This document shows, piece by piece, positions 8,161-16,138 of a DNA stretch of 64,000 nt. This DNA is from Nitrospirota bacterium. Its GTDB lineage: Bacteria > Nitrospirota > Nitrospiria > Nitrospirales > Nitrospiraceae. The translations under genes and the position numbers were made by a program. The stretch covers positions 248,001 to 312,000 of the forward strand of contig SCVN01000007.1 in the NCBI GenBank assembly GCA_004296885.1, read 5' to 3'. How positions within the stretch are numbered: the first letter of the stretch is position 1; each line of letters starts with the position of its first letter. The notes below the pieces were generated by a model. It made no database searches. It worked only from the letters and a program-made list of their open reading frames with translations, and was not told the DNA's origin.

Positions 8161-9651
8161 ATGCTCAATAGAATCTTTGGCCTGGAAACCGAGTACGGGC
8201 TCCTGATCAACAGGGACCGGCCCGACCATTCTCCCTCCTGGGTCGCCCATCAAATCCGCGACCACCTGTTCCACCGACAGCAGCTCGGGGTGCTGGACCT
8301 GCACCACCGGGGACACGACGAGCCGCCCGGCAACGGGGGCTTCCTCACCAACGCCGGCCGCATCTATCTGGACATGGGGCACCTGGAATATGCCTCGCCG
8401 GAATGCGGGTCTCTCACCGATCTCGTCGCCTCCGACCGGGCCGGCGATCAGCTCATCCAGCAGGCGATCGAGGAAATGGGGCTCGGCGACCAGGTCTCGC
8501 TGATCAAGAACAACATCGACCACGAGACGGATGCCACCTTCGGCTCGCATGAAAACTACCTGGTCACCCGCCGGTTTCCCTTTTCGCGCCGGGGTCTCGG
8601 CCTCCTGGTGCCGTTCCTGATCACGCGACAGATTTTCACCGGGGCCGGACGGATCGGCTCCGCCGATACGCCGGACGGCTGGATTCCGGTGGAACAACTG
8701 CTCATCCGCCGGCCCGGGCTGCGCAACGCGGGGGACCGGCCGTCGCTGCCCTTCCAGATTTCCCAGCGAGCCGACCATATCGTCAATGACTTCTTCGAGT
8801 GGGTCCAGCAGAACCGAGCCATCGTGAACACGCGCGACGAGCCCCTGGCCGACCCGAACCAATTCCGCCGCATCCACCTCTTATTGGGCGATTCCAACCT
8901 GGCGGAAACGGCGACCGCCTTGAAGCTGGGGACGACCGGGTTGGTGCTGCAACTGATCGAGGAGGGCCATGCGCCGACCGGCTTCGACTTCGAGGACCCG
9001 GTGGAGACGCTGAAAGAGATTTCCCGGGATCAGGACTTCACCTGGCTGGTGGCCCTACGCTCGGGCAAAACCATCTCGGCGATCGACATCCAGGAGCAAT
9101 TCCTCGACGCAGCCAGAAAACAGTACCGGGGACAGGACGAGGAAACTGATTGGGTGCTGGACCAGTGGGAAGCGGTCCTCACGGACTTGCGCGGCGACTA
9201 CCGCAAGCTGGTCGGCCGCGTGGACTGGGCATCGAAGCTCTGGCTCCTGGAATCGTTCCGGGAGGCAGAGAAGGTGAAATGGAACGATCCCTGGCTGAAA
9301 AGCCTGGACTTGGAGTATCACAATCTTCATCCGGACAAGGGGCTCTACTTCGGCCTGCTGGAAGAAGGGAAGGTCCCCCGCGTGACCACCGACCAGGCGG
9401 TAGCCCTGGCCCAGAAGCAGCCGCCCCGGAACACCAGAGCCTTCGGACGAGGGGAGTTGGTCCGGCACCTGCTGGACCATGGCGTGCCGGAATCGGACGA
9501 ACCGGAGGACGAGACACAGGGCCGTCAGCGGTTTATCCCGGACTACGTGATCAACTGGTCTATCTTTCAAGTGCGCGGACGTCCACCTTTTCCGATGCCG
9601 GACCCTTTCAAAACTTATGCGCAGGAAGTCCGCAGCCATTTGTCCGGCTAA
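8161..9651 (+). CDS. pafA: PafA, ligase joining UBact to substrate lysines
   Basis: 496 residues, same glutamine-synthetase-like fold as Dop. MLNRIFGLETEYGL supplies Glu9 and Glu11 for metal/ATP binding, and FLTNAGRIYLDMGHLEYASPE supplies Asp71, the equivalent of the catalytic Asp of PafA. The long acidic Dop loop is absent, which separates ligase from deligase. Known PafA phosphorylates the tag's terminal Glu and transfers it to a lysine. The other conserved blocks (NTRDEPLADPNQFRRIH, LGDSNLAETATALKLG) are also in Dop at 4841. It is the last core gene of the operon, 15 bp after prcA. Confidence 0.93.
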   Translation: MLNRIFGLETEYGLLINRDRPDHSPSWVAHQIRDHLFHRQQLGVLDLHHRGHDEPPGNGGFLTNAGRIYLDMGHLEYASPECGSLTDLVASDRAGDQLIQQAIEEMGLGDQVSLIKNNIDHETDATFGSHENYLVTRRFPFSRRGLGLLVPFLITRQIFTGAGRIGSADTPDGWIPVEQLLIRRPGLRNAGDRPSLPFQISQRADHIVNDFFEWVQQNRAIVNTRDEPLADPNQFRRIHLLLGDSNLAETATALKLGTTGLVLQLIEEGHAPTGFDFEDPVETLKEISRDQDFTWLVALRSGKTISAIDIQEQFLDAARKQYRGQDEETDWVLDQWEAVLTDLRGDYRKLVGRVDWASKLWLLESFREAEKVKWNDPWLKSLDLEYHNLHPDKGLYFGLLEEGKVPRVTTDQAVALAQKQPPRNTRAFGRGELVRHLLDHGVPESDEPEDETQGRQRFIPDYVINWSIFQVRGRPPFPMPDPFKTYAQEVRSHLSG

Positions 9652-9734
9652 GCCCGTTCGTTCAAGTTCCAGTCTTTCCTGAATGATTCTTGTTTGGCTC
9701 TCCTGCGCACCACGCGCCGTTGAAGAGGTGCTGT

Positions 9735-10511
9735 ATGCAATCTTGGGATTGGGCCGCCGCCGGGCTCGTCGGCCTCATGGCCGCGCTGCTCGCCGGCAAA
9801 TTCATCGAAGCGCTGTCCGGCAAGGCCAAGCTGCTCATTTTCAGCATCGCCGCCCTGGCCGTCGTGCAGGGAGCCGCCACCTACGCCATCCTGCCGGGAG
9901 CCTTACTGAGAGATACGCTCTTGGCCCCCATCCTGGGCACACGGCCCGCCGCGGACCGACTGGCAAACCTCTACGAGAAAAAAATTCTGGACGACCCGCT
10001 CCTCGGCCCGCAGCTCAAGAGCCTCTCCACCGCGGACCGGAGGCAACGCATGTTCACGCTGACCGCGCACGGGATGCCACGGCTCGATGCCTCCTGGCAC
10101 GAGAAGCGCGTGGCGCTCATTAATCGCCTGCTTGCCGTGGCCACGGTGCAGGAATGCGCCGCGCTCGGACGGGGCAAGGTGACGGAAGCCGGGCTGCACA
10201 CCCTCATGGTCAAGCTGTCCGAGCCGGAGGTGGCGCAGATGCATGAGCTGTCCATTGCGGCAGCCCGGGCGGAAATCGGCAACCAGCCCTACCAGAAGGC
10301 CGACGATACGGAGCTCGGCGCGGCGGTGCGCGAACTCCTGTCCCGCTTGCCGCCCGAGGATGCGCAACGGTTCGAACGGGAATTCCCGCGCATGCTGTTC
10401 GCCGACGACCCGGATGTCTGCTGGATGGGCAAGACCCTCTACGGCGAAGTGGGCAACCTCTCGCCGCCGAACCGGGACGCGCTCCGGCAGGCGCTCAGCC
10501 GCTGGGAGTGA
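9735..10511 (+). CDS. Membrane protein of unknown function downstream of the proteasome operon
   Basis: 258 residues. Two hydrophobic segments (about 6-22 and 31-54) are followed by a soluble, helical region of about 200 residues rich in Glu, Arg and Leu with no motif I recognise. The ATG at 9735 has GAGGTG about 5 nt upstream; an upstream in-frame start would add an unsupported Cys/His-rich stretch. It lies 83 bp after pafA on the same strand, so it could be read from the proteasome transcript, but nothing in the sequence ties it to that system. Confidence 0.6.
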   Translation: MQSWDWAAAGLVGLMAALLAGKFIEALSGKAKLLIFSIAALAVVQGAATYAILPGALLRDTLLAPILGTRPAADRLANLYEKKILDDPLLGPQLKSLSTADRRQRMFTLTAHGMPRLDASWHEKRVALINRLLAVATVQECAALGRGKVTEAGLHTLMVKLSEPEVAQMHELSIAAARAEIGNQPYQKADDTELGAAVRELLSRLPPEDAQRFEREFPRMLFADDPDVCWMGKTLYGEVGNLSPPNRDALRQALSRWE

Positions 10512-10597
10512 GCCGGGGCACGGCTGCCTGCCGACCCACTTCCGGCCTCGCTTGACTCTCGCCCATCGACTCAGTAGCGTGGGCCCACGAGGACGCG

Positions 10598-11506
10598 ATG
10601 GCACCCACAGCCGGCCCAGTTCTGAGCGAATACCGGACCAAAGAACGCTTCGTCCGGAACGGCTTCCTGGCCAGCTTTTCGACGTTCACGCTCAAACTCA
10701 CCGCCGCCCTGCTCAGCAATTCCCTGACGATTTTCACCGATCTGCTGCGCAACGTCGGGGAAACGATCGCCTGCTTCTTCGCCTGGCAGACCATGCGGCG
10801 GATCGCGAAGGGCAAGGCGGGCACCTATGACTACGGGTATGGGAAGGCGGAAAGCCTGTCGAGCCTGCTGGTCGCCGGCGTGATGGTCGTCTCGCTGATC
10901 ATCGCACTGGCCGGAGCCGTCGATCGGTTCCGCCACCCAGTGGACACGCACCGGGTGGAGCTGGGGTTCTTCGTGGCCGTCTATGCCACGGGGTTGAACA
11001 CGCTCCTCTGGCGGAGGAAGTATCGCCTCACCCGCGCCGCCCCCTCGCCGATCATGGAATCCCAGTGGCACCTCTTCCGCAACAAGGCCCTGGTCAACGG
11101 CTGCGTGGTCGGAGGACTCGGGCTGGACCAGGCGTTCGACGGCGCGCCCTGGGCCCTTTACATCGATCCCGCCGCCTCGCTCGTCGTCTGCGGATTTCTG
11201 GCCTATTCGATCTATAACATCGCCACCAAAAACACCGCCGACCTCCTCGACCGGGCGCTGGACGAGTCGCTGCAACTGGTGATCCTGCGCGCGCTGGCCG
11301 GACATTTCGATGAGTATGCGGCCTTTCACGGCCTGCGGTCGCGCCGCTCCGGCACCGCCGTCTACGTCGAACTCTTTCTGGAGTTCGAGGGCAGCAAGAC
11401 CATGGCCGAGGTGCAGCGGACGATCGAATCGCTGAAGACCGAGCTGGAACGTCACATTCCAGGGAGCCGGATCGTCATCGCCCCCGCCACGGCCAAAGTG
11501 GTCTGA
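10598..11506 (+). CDS. Cation diffusion facilitator family transporter
   Basis: 302 residues with about six hydrophobic segments in the first 210 residues and a C-terminal cytoplasmic domain of about 90 residues. LLSNSLTIFTDLLRNVGE in TM2 and YDYGYGKAESLSSLL in the TM2-3 loop are CDF signatures (usual forms SxxxxxDAxxH and YGHGKAE). The TM2 site is altered: Asp is kept (TDLLRN) but the usual His/Asp partner position reads Asn/Glu, so metal choice cannot be stated. CDF proteins exchange divalent metals for protons across the inner membrane. The start has GAGGACGCG upstream. Confidence 0.82.
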   Translation: MAPTAGPVLSEYRTKERFVRNGFLASFSTFTLKLTAALLSNSLTIFTDLLRNVGETIACFFAWQTMRRIAKGKAGTYDYGYGKAESLSSLLVAGVMVVSLIIALAGAVDRFRHPVDTHRVELGFFVAVYATGLNTLLWRRKYRLTRAAPSPIMESQWHLFRNKALVNGCVVGGLGLDQAFDGAPWALYIDPAASLVVCGFLAYSIYNIATKNTADLLDRALDESLQLVILRALAGHFDEYAAFHGLRSRRSGTAVYVELFLEFEGSKTMAEVQRTIESLKTELERHIPGSRIVIAPATAKVV

Positions 11507-11675
11507 GTTTCGGACAAGACCGCTCCGCAGCTGCCATCTCGTCCCCGACATGCCAGCCTTGCATTAACGACTTCTAATCCCTCCTTAATCGTCCGCTCAT
11601 CTTGCGGTGCTACCGTTTCGCCCAGAGACAAGGGATCGTGGGCGGGCAGGATCATGGACAAAAGGAGGCGGAATC

Positions 11676-11891
11676 ATGGAATGCCGCAAGTGCAGGGGAT
11701 TGATGGTGCAGGAGTGGTGGGCGGACTTTTTCGAGGAGACGCGCGCCTGGCGGTGCCTGAACTGCGGTTCGGTGTTGGATCGGATGATCCTGCACAATCA
11801 GGAGGCCGTGGTGGCGCTGAAAAAGGAGCCGCGAGGGCCGAGAGCAGTCGCGCGCGTCGGAGCTCGTCGCCTCGAGCCGGCGATCCGGTAA
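11676..11891 (+). CDS. Small zinc-ribbon protein
   Basis: 71 residues beginning MECRKCRGLMVQEWWADFFE. CRKC and CLNC form two CxxC knuckles about 24 residues apart, the layout of a zinc ribbon. The C-terminal tail is basic (RGPRAVARVGARRLEP). ATG 11676 has an excellent ribosome site, AAAGGAGG, 8 nt upstream. Proteins of this kind recur in Nitrospira genomes; nucleic-acid binding or a chaperone-like role is possible but not shown. Confidence 0.75.
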   Translation: MECRKCRGLMVQEWWADFFEETRAWRCLNCGSVLDRMILHNQEAVVALKKEPRGPRAVARVGARRLEPAIR

Positions 11892-12043
11892 ATCCGCGGT
11901 AAGATTCGGCAGGAACGAAGCGTTTGTCGGGCCGACTGAAGTCCCAATGCTGGACTCCGTCCTCTGAAATCGTTACAAGAGGAGTCGTCTGAGTCGGCAT
12001 TGCGCAGCCGATGCAGACAGCACCAACAGCCGGGGCTCTGTCC

Positions 12044-12406
12044 ATGCCGATTCCGGAGCTGACGATCCGTCAACAACTGGCCGAGTTGCTCATGGGGACC
12101 CTCCGTTCCTCACGACAGTTGGCCGAACTGGTCGGAATTCCCGAGCGCCAAGTCGAAGACCATCTCGGCCATCTCATCAAATCGCTGGGGCGGAATCGGC
12201 AGAAGCGGTTCGTCATGGACCCGCCTGCCTGCCAAGACTGTGGGTTTCTGTTCAGAGAACGTACGAGACTGACCAAGCCAAGCCGGTGCCCCCGCTGTCG
12301 AAGTGAAGCCGTTTTGCCGCCCCGATTCGGCATCACTCCTCTCTGCTCGATCAGCGGCAGTGACAATTCCGCAACCGACGCTCGCAGCCTAGATCGCAGG
12401 TCGTGA
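12044..12406 (+). CDS. HTH plus zinc-ribbon regulator (COG3357-like)
   Basis: 120 residues. Residues 5-55 (LTIRQQLAELLMGTLRSSRQ...LAELVGIPERQVEDHLGHL) look like a winged helix-turn-helix. CQDCGFLF and CPRCRSEA form a zinc ribbon about 20 residues apart. A winged HTH fused to a zinc ribbon is the layout of COG3357, a family of predicted regulators frequent in archaea and scattered in bacteria. The ATG at 12044 is preferred over 12011, since similarity starts there; no ribosome site is clear. The likely role is a DNA-binding regulator with unknown target. Confidence 0.65.
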   Translation: MPIPELTIRQQLAELLMGTLRSSRQLAELVGIPERQVEDHLGHLIKSLGRNRQKRFVMDPPACQDCGFLFRERTRLTKPSRCPRCRSEAVLPPRFGITPLCSISGSDNSATDARSLDRRS

Positions 12407-12509
12407 CCACCTAGGCAAGGAAGTGGATGAAGCCCATCCATTTCTATCCCGGACCGGCGGGAACGATGAGGTATGGGCAGCATCCCCATTCCATGCTAAA
12501 ACTGCGGGA

Positions 12510-13469
12510 ATGGAATCAGTCACCTTTCAAGATATTAAGCGGGCCGCGGAACGGCTCCGCGGGATCGCCCACGTGACCCCGGTCGTCACCGGCCGCCAAT
12601 TGGACGAAATGTCCGGCGCATCGGCTTTTCTCAAGTGCGAGAACTTTCAGCGCGTCGGGGCCTTCAAGTTTCGCGGCGCCTACCATGCCATCCTCATGTT
12701 GCCTCCGGAAGAACAGGGCCGGCCGATCGTGACCATTTCGTCCGGCAATCACGCGCAGGGGGTCGCCCTGGCCTGCCGGCTGCTGGGACGGCAGGCCCAC
12801 ATCCTCATGGGCGGCTTGACCAACCCCATCAAGCGCCAGGCCGTGCTCGGCTATGGAGCGACGATTCACGAAGCAACCGATCATCTGGATGCAGAGCGGA
12901 AACTGCCGGCCCTGCTGGAGCGACTCCACGCCCGCTACATCCACCCTTTCAACGACCCGCTGGTCATTGCCGGCCAGGGTACCGTCATGCTGGAATTTCT
13001 CTCCACCGTCCCGGATCTGGACGTGGTGCTGGCCCCCGTGGGCGGAGGCGGGCTCCTCTCCGGCACCTGCCTGGCGGCACATGGGCTCAACCCCAAGCTA
13101 CAGGTCTATGCCTGCGAACCGGCCGGGGCCCTGGATGCGATGCATTCCGTGCGGGAAAATCGGATCGTGCCGATGCCAGAGCCCCACACGCTGGCCGAAG
13201 GCCTCAAGACCAGCCTGGGCGACGTGACCTTGCCGGTGCTCCGGCAACATCTGGCCGGTTTCTTCGTGGTGGAGGAGGACGAGATTCCCCGCGCCATGCG
13301 GTTCGCCTTCGAGCGGCTCAAGCTGGTGATCGAACCATCCAGCGCGGTGGCCCTGGCGCCGCTGCTGCGCCGCGAGCCGGCGCTGGTCGGCAAACGGGTG
13401 GGCGTCATCCTGACCGGCGGCAACGTGGACCTGACGAAGTTCTTCGAGCAGCTCTCATCACGGGCTTAA
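12510..13469 (+). CDS. Threonine dehydratase / serine racemase-like PLP enzyme
   Basis: 319 residues of PLP fold type II. FKFRGAYHA holds the Schiff-base lysine Lys53, SSGNHAQGVA is the substrate/cofactor-binding Asn loop, and PVGGGGLLSG is the phosphate-binding Gly loop. The C-terminal ACT domain of biosynthetic IlvA is missing, so a catabolic threonine ammonia-lyase or serine racemase/dehydratase is more likely. The start at 12510 is a poor ribosome context (GCGGGA); homologues begin near the VTFQDI helix. Cytoplasmic. Confidence 0.85.
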   Translation: MESVTFQDIKRAAERLRGIAHVTPVVTGRQLDEMSGASAFLKCENFQRVGAFKFRGAYHAILMLPPEEQGRPIVTISSGNHAQGVALACRLLGRQAHILMGGLTNPIKRQAVLGYGATIHEATDHLDAERKLPALLERLHARYIHPFNDPLVIAGQGTVMLEFLSTVPDLDVVLAPVGGGGLLSGTCLAAHGLNPKLQVYACEPAGALDAMHSVRENRIVPMPEPHTLAEGLKTSLGDVTLPVLRQHLAGFFVVEEDEIPRAMRFAFERLKLVIEPSSAVALAPLLRREPALVGKRVGVILTGGNVDLTKFFEQLSSRA

Positions 13470-13574
13470 GCCATACACCGATCGGCCTATTGCCGGTTCA
13501 GATTGGCCTTGCCATTATCATTCCTTAAAACTAGACTGTTCTCCGATCTATGTAGATTCTTCCTCAATCGATCG

Positions 13575-15944
13575 ATGTCCATAGCAAAGCTTCCATTCCT
13601 CATTCTAATCCTGCTTTCAGTCACGTCATGCGCACGTGTTATGGATGAAATGATGGCCCTAAATGCCGGACCTCGTCGGGCATCAAGCGACATGAACGAA
13701 CAGAGCAGGAAGTTGGGTCAACTGACAGAAGGTCGCTACGAGCAGCTTGTCGAGGAGTTAGAGGGCAGGTATCCGGATCTATCTTCTGCATACATGGACG
13801 ATCTTGGGCCGTTGTGCAAAGCCTACAGCGAATTAAAGAAATATAACAGACTGTTCACTTGCTTGGATGAACTTGAGCGTAAGACAAACAAGTACCGCAA
13901 CGAAGACTATCCATTGCTCGTCGAGGAATATGAAATTGCCTTCCTTCGAGCGCAAGCCTTATTGGACATTGGAGATTACCAGAATGCCCTTCCCCATGCG
14001 CAACACGCCTTCGGGCTCTTGAATAAGAACGAAGTGAAAGAAGCCGAGTTTCAGCATGGGCGTCATGCGACTCTGACTTTGCTTGGCCTAGCTCAAGCCC
14101 TGAGCGGGAATCGTCAGGAGGCGCTTGCGAGCGCACGCCGCATTGAAAGTAACGGCGTCACGTCGAAAGATTCCATGGTGCAGGAAGAAGAAGAGGCTTT
14201 GGAGGATTTGTCTCGTATCCCTATTTACCTTGTCCTGCAAGACGACGAGAAATGTCTCCCTCTTATGCCGAAGGCTCAGCGAGCGGTGAACCGGTGGGAA
14301 GCTCAGGGAGCCAGGTGGCTGAAAAGGGGCTTGTACAATTATTTCTTTGGTGGTGTCATCAGGGGCCGTTATCTCATCAGCAAATGTTTCTTCGAAAACA
14401 AAAGGTTCGCCGAGGCCAAGGCCGCATACGATAAACTCTTAAGCTACCCCCAAATTGCCAATCAAGGTGGTCTGTATAGGATCATTCTCTTTGACCGAGG
14501 ACGAATTGCCGAAGCCGAAGGAGACCGCAAGATGGCCCAAACTTATTATCAGCGGGCCATCGAAGTCATCGAACAGCAGCGCTCCACCATCAACACTGAA
14601 GCCAGCCGTATCGGATTCGTGGGAGACAAGCAGCAGGTTTATCATCTCTTGATATCCGACCTAATCGCAGAAGGCCGGCCCGCTCAAGCCTTTGAATACG
14701 TCGAGCGCGCCAAGGCACGAGCCTTGGTGGATATTCTGGCCTCCAAACAGGACTTCGCCGCTGCTGGATCAGCCTCTCAGCAGATCGTCTCGCTTGTGAC
14801 TGAAATAGACCAGGCCGATCAAGACTTGCGCGTTCCTGTCTCGTCATCCGAGGAATCCCGCCGCCGCAGCGCACGGGGCGTCCAGGTAAAAGCCAATCTG
14901 CGAGCTGCCGCTCCAGAGTTGGCCTCGCTGGTCATGGTGACGGAAACGGCCAGCGGCGCGGTTCAAGCCCTACTGGAGCCGGATGAGACGCTGCTCGAAT
15001 ATTACTATCATGACGACGACCTCTATGCCTTTGTAGTGACTCGCGAGCGGGTCCAGGCCGTCAAGCTGCCAGGCAAGGGCCTGCTCGCCGACGTGGAAGA
15101 GTTTCGGAAATCACTGGAGGACCCGAAATCCGATGAGACAAAAGCGCTCTCACAAAAACTCTATGGCCGATTGGTTCAGCCCATTGCCGGGCAGCTCGCG
15201 ACAAAGCGCTTGCTGATCGTCGGCCATGGTATTCTGCATTATTTGCCCTTCGCCGCCTTGTCGGATGACGCCGGTTACCTGGCGGACCGATACAGTTTGA
15301 GGCTCCTGCCCAGCGCGAGCGTGCTACAGTTTCTCAAGGGACGGCAAGCTCAAAAGGGCGGCAGTCTGCTGGCCTTCGGCAATCCCGATCTCGGCGACCG
15401 GCGGCTGGATCTCAAATTTGCCGAGGACGAAGTGCAGACCATTGCCAGAGCCTTTCCCAACACCAAGGTTCTCCTCCGTCAGGACGCCACCAAGAACGCC
15501 TTCAAGACCCTTGGCCCGCAGTTTACTTATCTTCATCTGGCCACCCACGGAAAATTCGATCCGGATGCACCGTTGAAGTCGGGACTGTTCTTGGCCGGTG
15601 ATGCGCAAGGCGAGGGTTTTCTGAGCCTGGGCGATCTCTATTCGATGCGGCTGAACGCCGAATTGGTGACCTTGAGCGCCTGCGAGACCGGTCTGGGCAA
15701 GGTCAGCAACGGGGACGATGTGGTGGGATTAACGCGCGGGTTTCTCTATGCCGGGAGCAATTCCATCGTGGCAAGTCTCTGGGAAGTTGACGACCTGGCA
15801 ACCTCCCTCTTGATGACCGAGTTCTACGCCCACCTCAAGAAGGGCGATAAGCAGGAAGCCCTGCGCCAAGCACAACTGGCAACCAAGGCCAAGTATCCGC
15901 ATCCCTACTACTGGGCCGCCTTCCAACTCACCGGATTGCCGTAG
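13575..15944 (+). CDS. Lipid-anchored TPR-CHAT protease-like protein
   Basis: 789 residues. Residues 1-20 (MSIAKLPFLILILLSVTSCA) look like a lipoprotein signal with Cys19. Residues about 40-420 are helical repeats of TPR type (YYQRAIEVIEQQRS, AFEYVERAKARALVDIL). The last 300 residues are a CHAT (caspase-like) domain with catalytic His658 in LATHG and Cys703 in SACETGLG, so the dyad is intact. CHAT domains are cysteine proteases related to separase and caspases. The 5' half is visibly richer in A+T and uses rarer codons than its neighbours, while the CHAT part looks native. The true substrate is unknown. Confidence 0.8.
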   Translation: MSIAKLPFLILILLSVTSCARVMDEMMALNAGPRRASSDMNEQSRKLGQLTEGRYEQLVEELEGRYPDLSSAYMDDLGPLCKAYSELKKYNRLFTCLDELERKTNKYRNEDYPLLVEEYEIAFLRAQALLDIGDYQNALPHAQHAFGLLNKNEVKEAEFQHGRHATLTLLGLAQALSGNRQEALASARRIESNGVTSKDSMVQEEEEALEDLSRIPIYLVLQDDEKCLPLMPKAQRAVNRWEAQGARWLKRGLYNYFFGGVIRGRYLISKCFFENKRFAEAKAAYDKLLSYPQIANQGGLYRIILFDRGRIAEAEGDRKMAQTYYQRAIEVIEQQRSTINTEASRIGFVGDKQQVYHLLISDLIAEGRPAQAFEYVERAKARALVDILASKQDFAAAGSASQQIVSLVTEIDQADQDLRVPVSSSEESRRRSARGVQVKANLRAAAPELASLVMVTETASGAVQALLEPDETLLEYYYHDDDLYAFVVTRERVQAVKLPGKGLLADVEEFRKSLEDPKSDETKALSQKLYGRLVQPIAGQLATKRLLIVGHGILHYLPFAALSDDAGYLADRYSLRLLPSASVLQFLKGRQAQKGGSLLAFGNPDLGDRRLDLKFAEDEVQTIARAFPNTKVLLRQDATKNAFKTLGPQFTYLHLATHGKFDPDAPLKSGLFLAGDAQGEGFLSLGDLYSMRLNAELVTLSACETGLGKVSNGDDVVGLTRGFLYAGSNSIVASLWEVDDLATSLLMTEFYAHLKKGDKQEALRQAQLATKAKYPHPYYWAAFQLTGLP

Positions 15945-15969
15945 TTATTGCTTTTAGTAGCTTTCTCTC

Positions 15970-16138
15970 CAGAACGCTCAAAAAAGTTACAGTTCTCACC
16001 CACCCACCCCGGCGCGCAAGACGCGCCTGTTCCACGGGCAAGGCCGCAGGGAGCGAGGCCCCCGAGGCGTACTGAAGAAGTACGTTGAGCGGGGTCGAGC
16101 GACCGAGAACAAAGTTGGGGACCTTTTTCAGCGTTCTG
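15970..16138 (-). repeat. Stop-associated inverted-end repeat, copy A
   Basis: 169 bp with ends CAGAACGCTCAAAAAAGT and ACCTTTTTCAGCGTTCTG, which are near-perfect inverted copies. The core contains GAGGCGTACTGAAGAAGTACGTTGAG, a short hairpin also seen in copy B. Read on the minus strand it begins inside the last codons of the TPR-oxygenase gene, so the repeat end supplies the terminal residues and stop codon of that protein. It is longer than the other copies because of an extra segment at 15998-16040. Confidence 0.75.
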
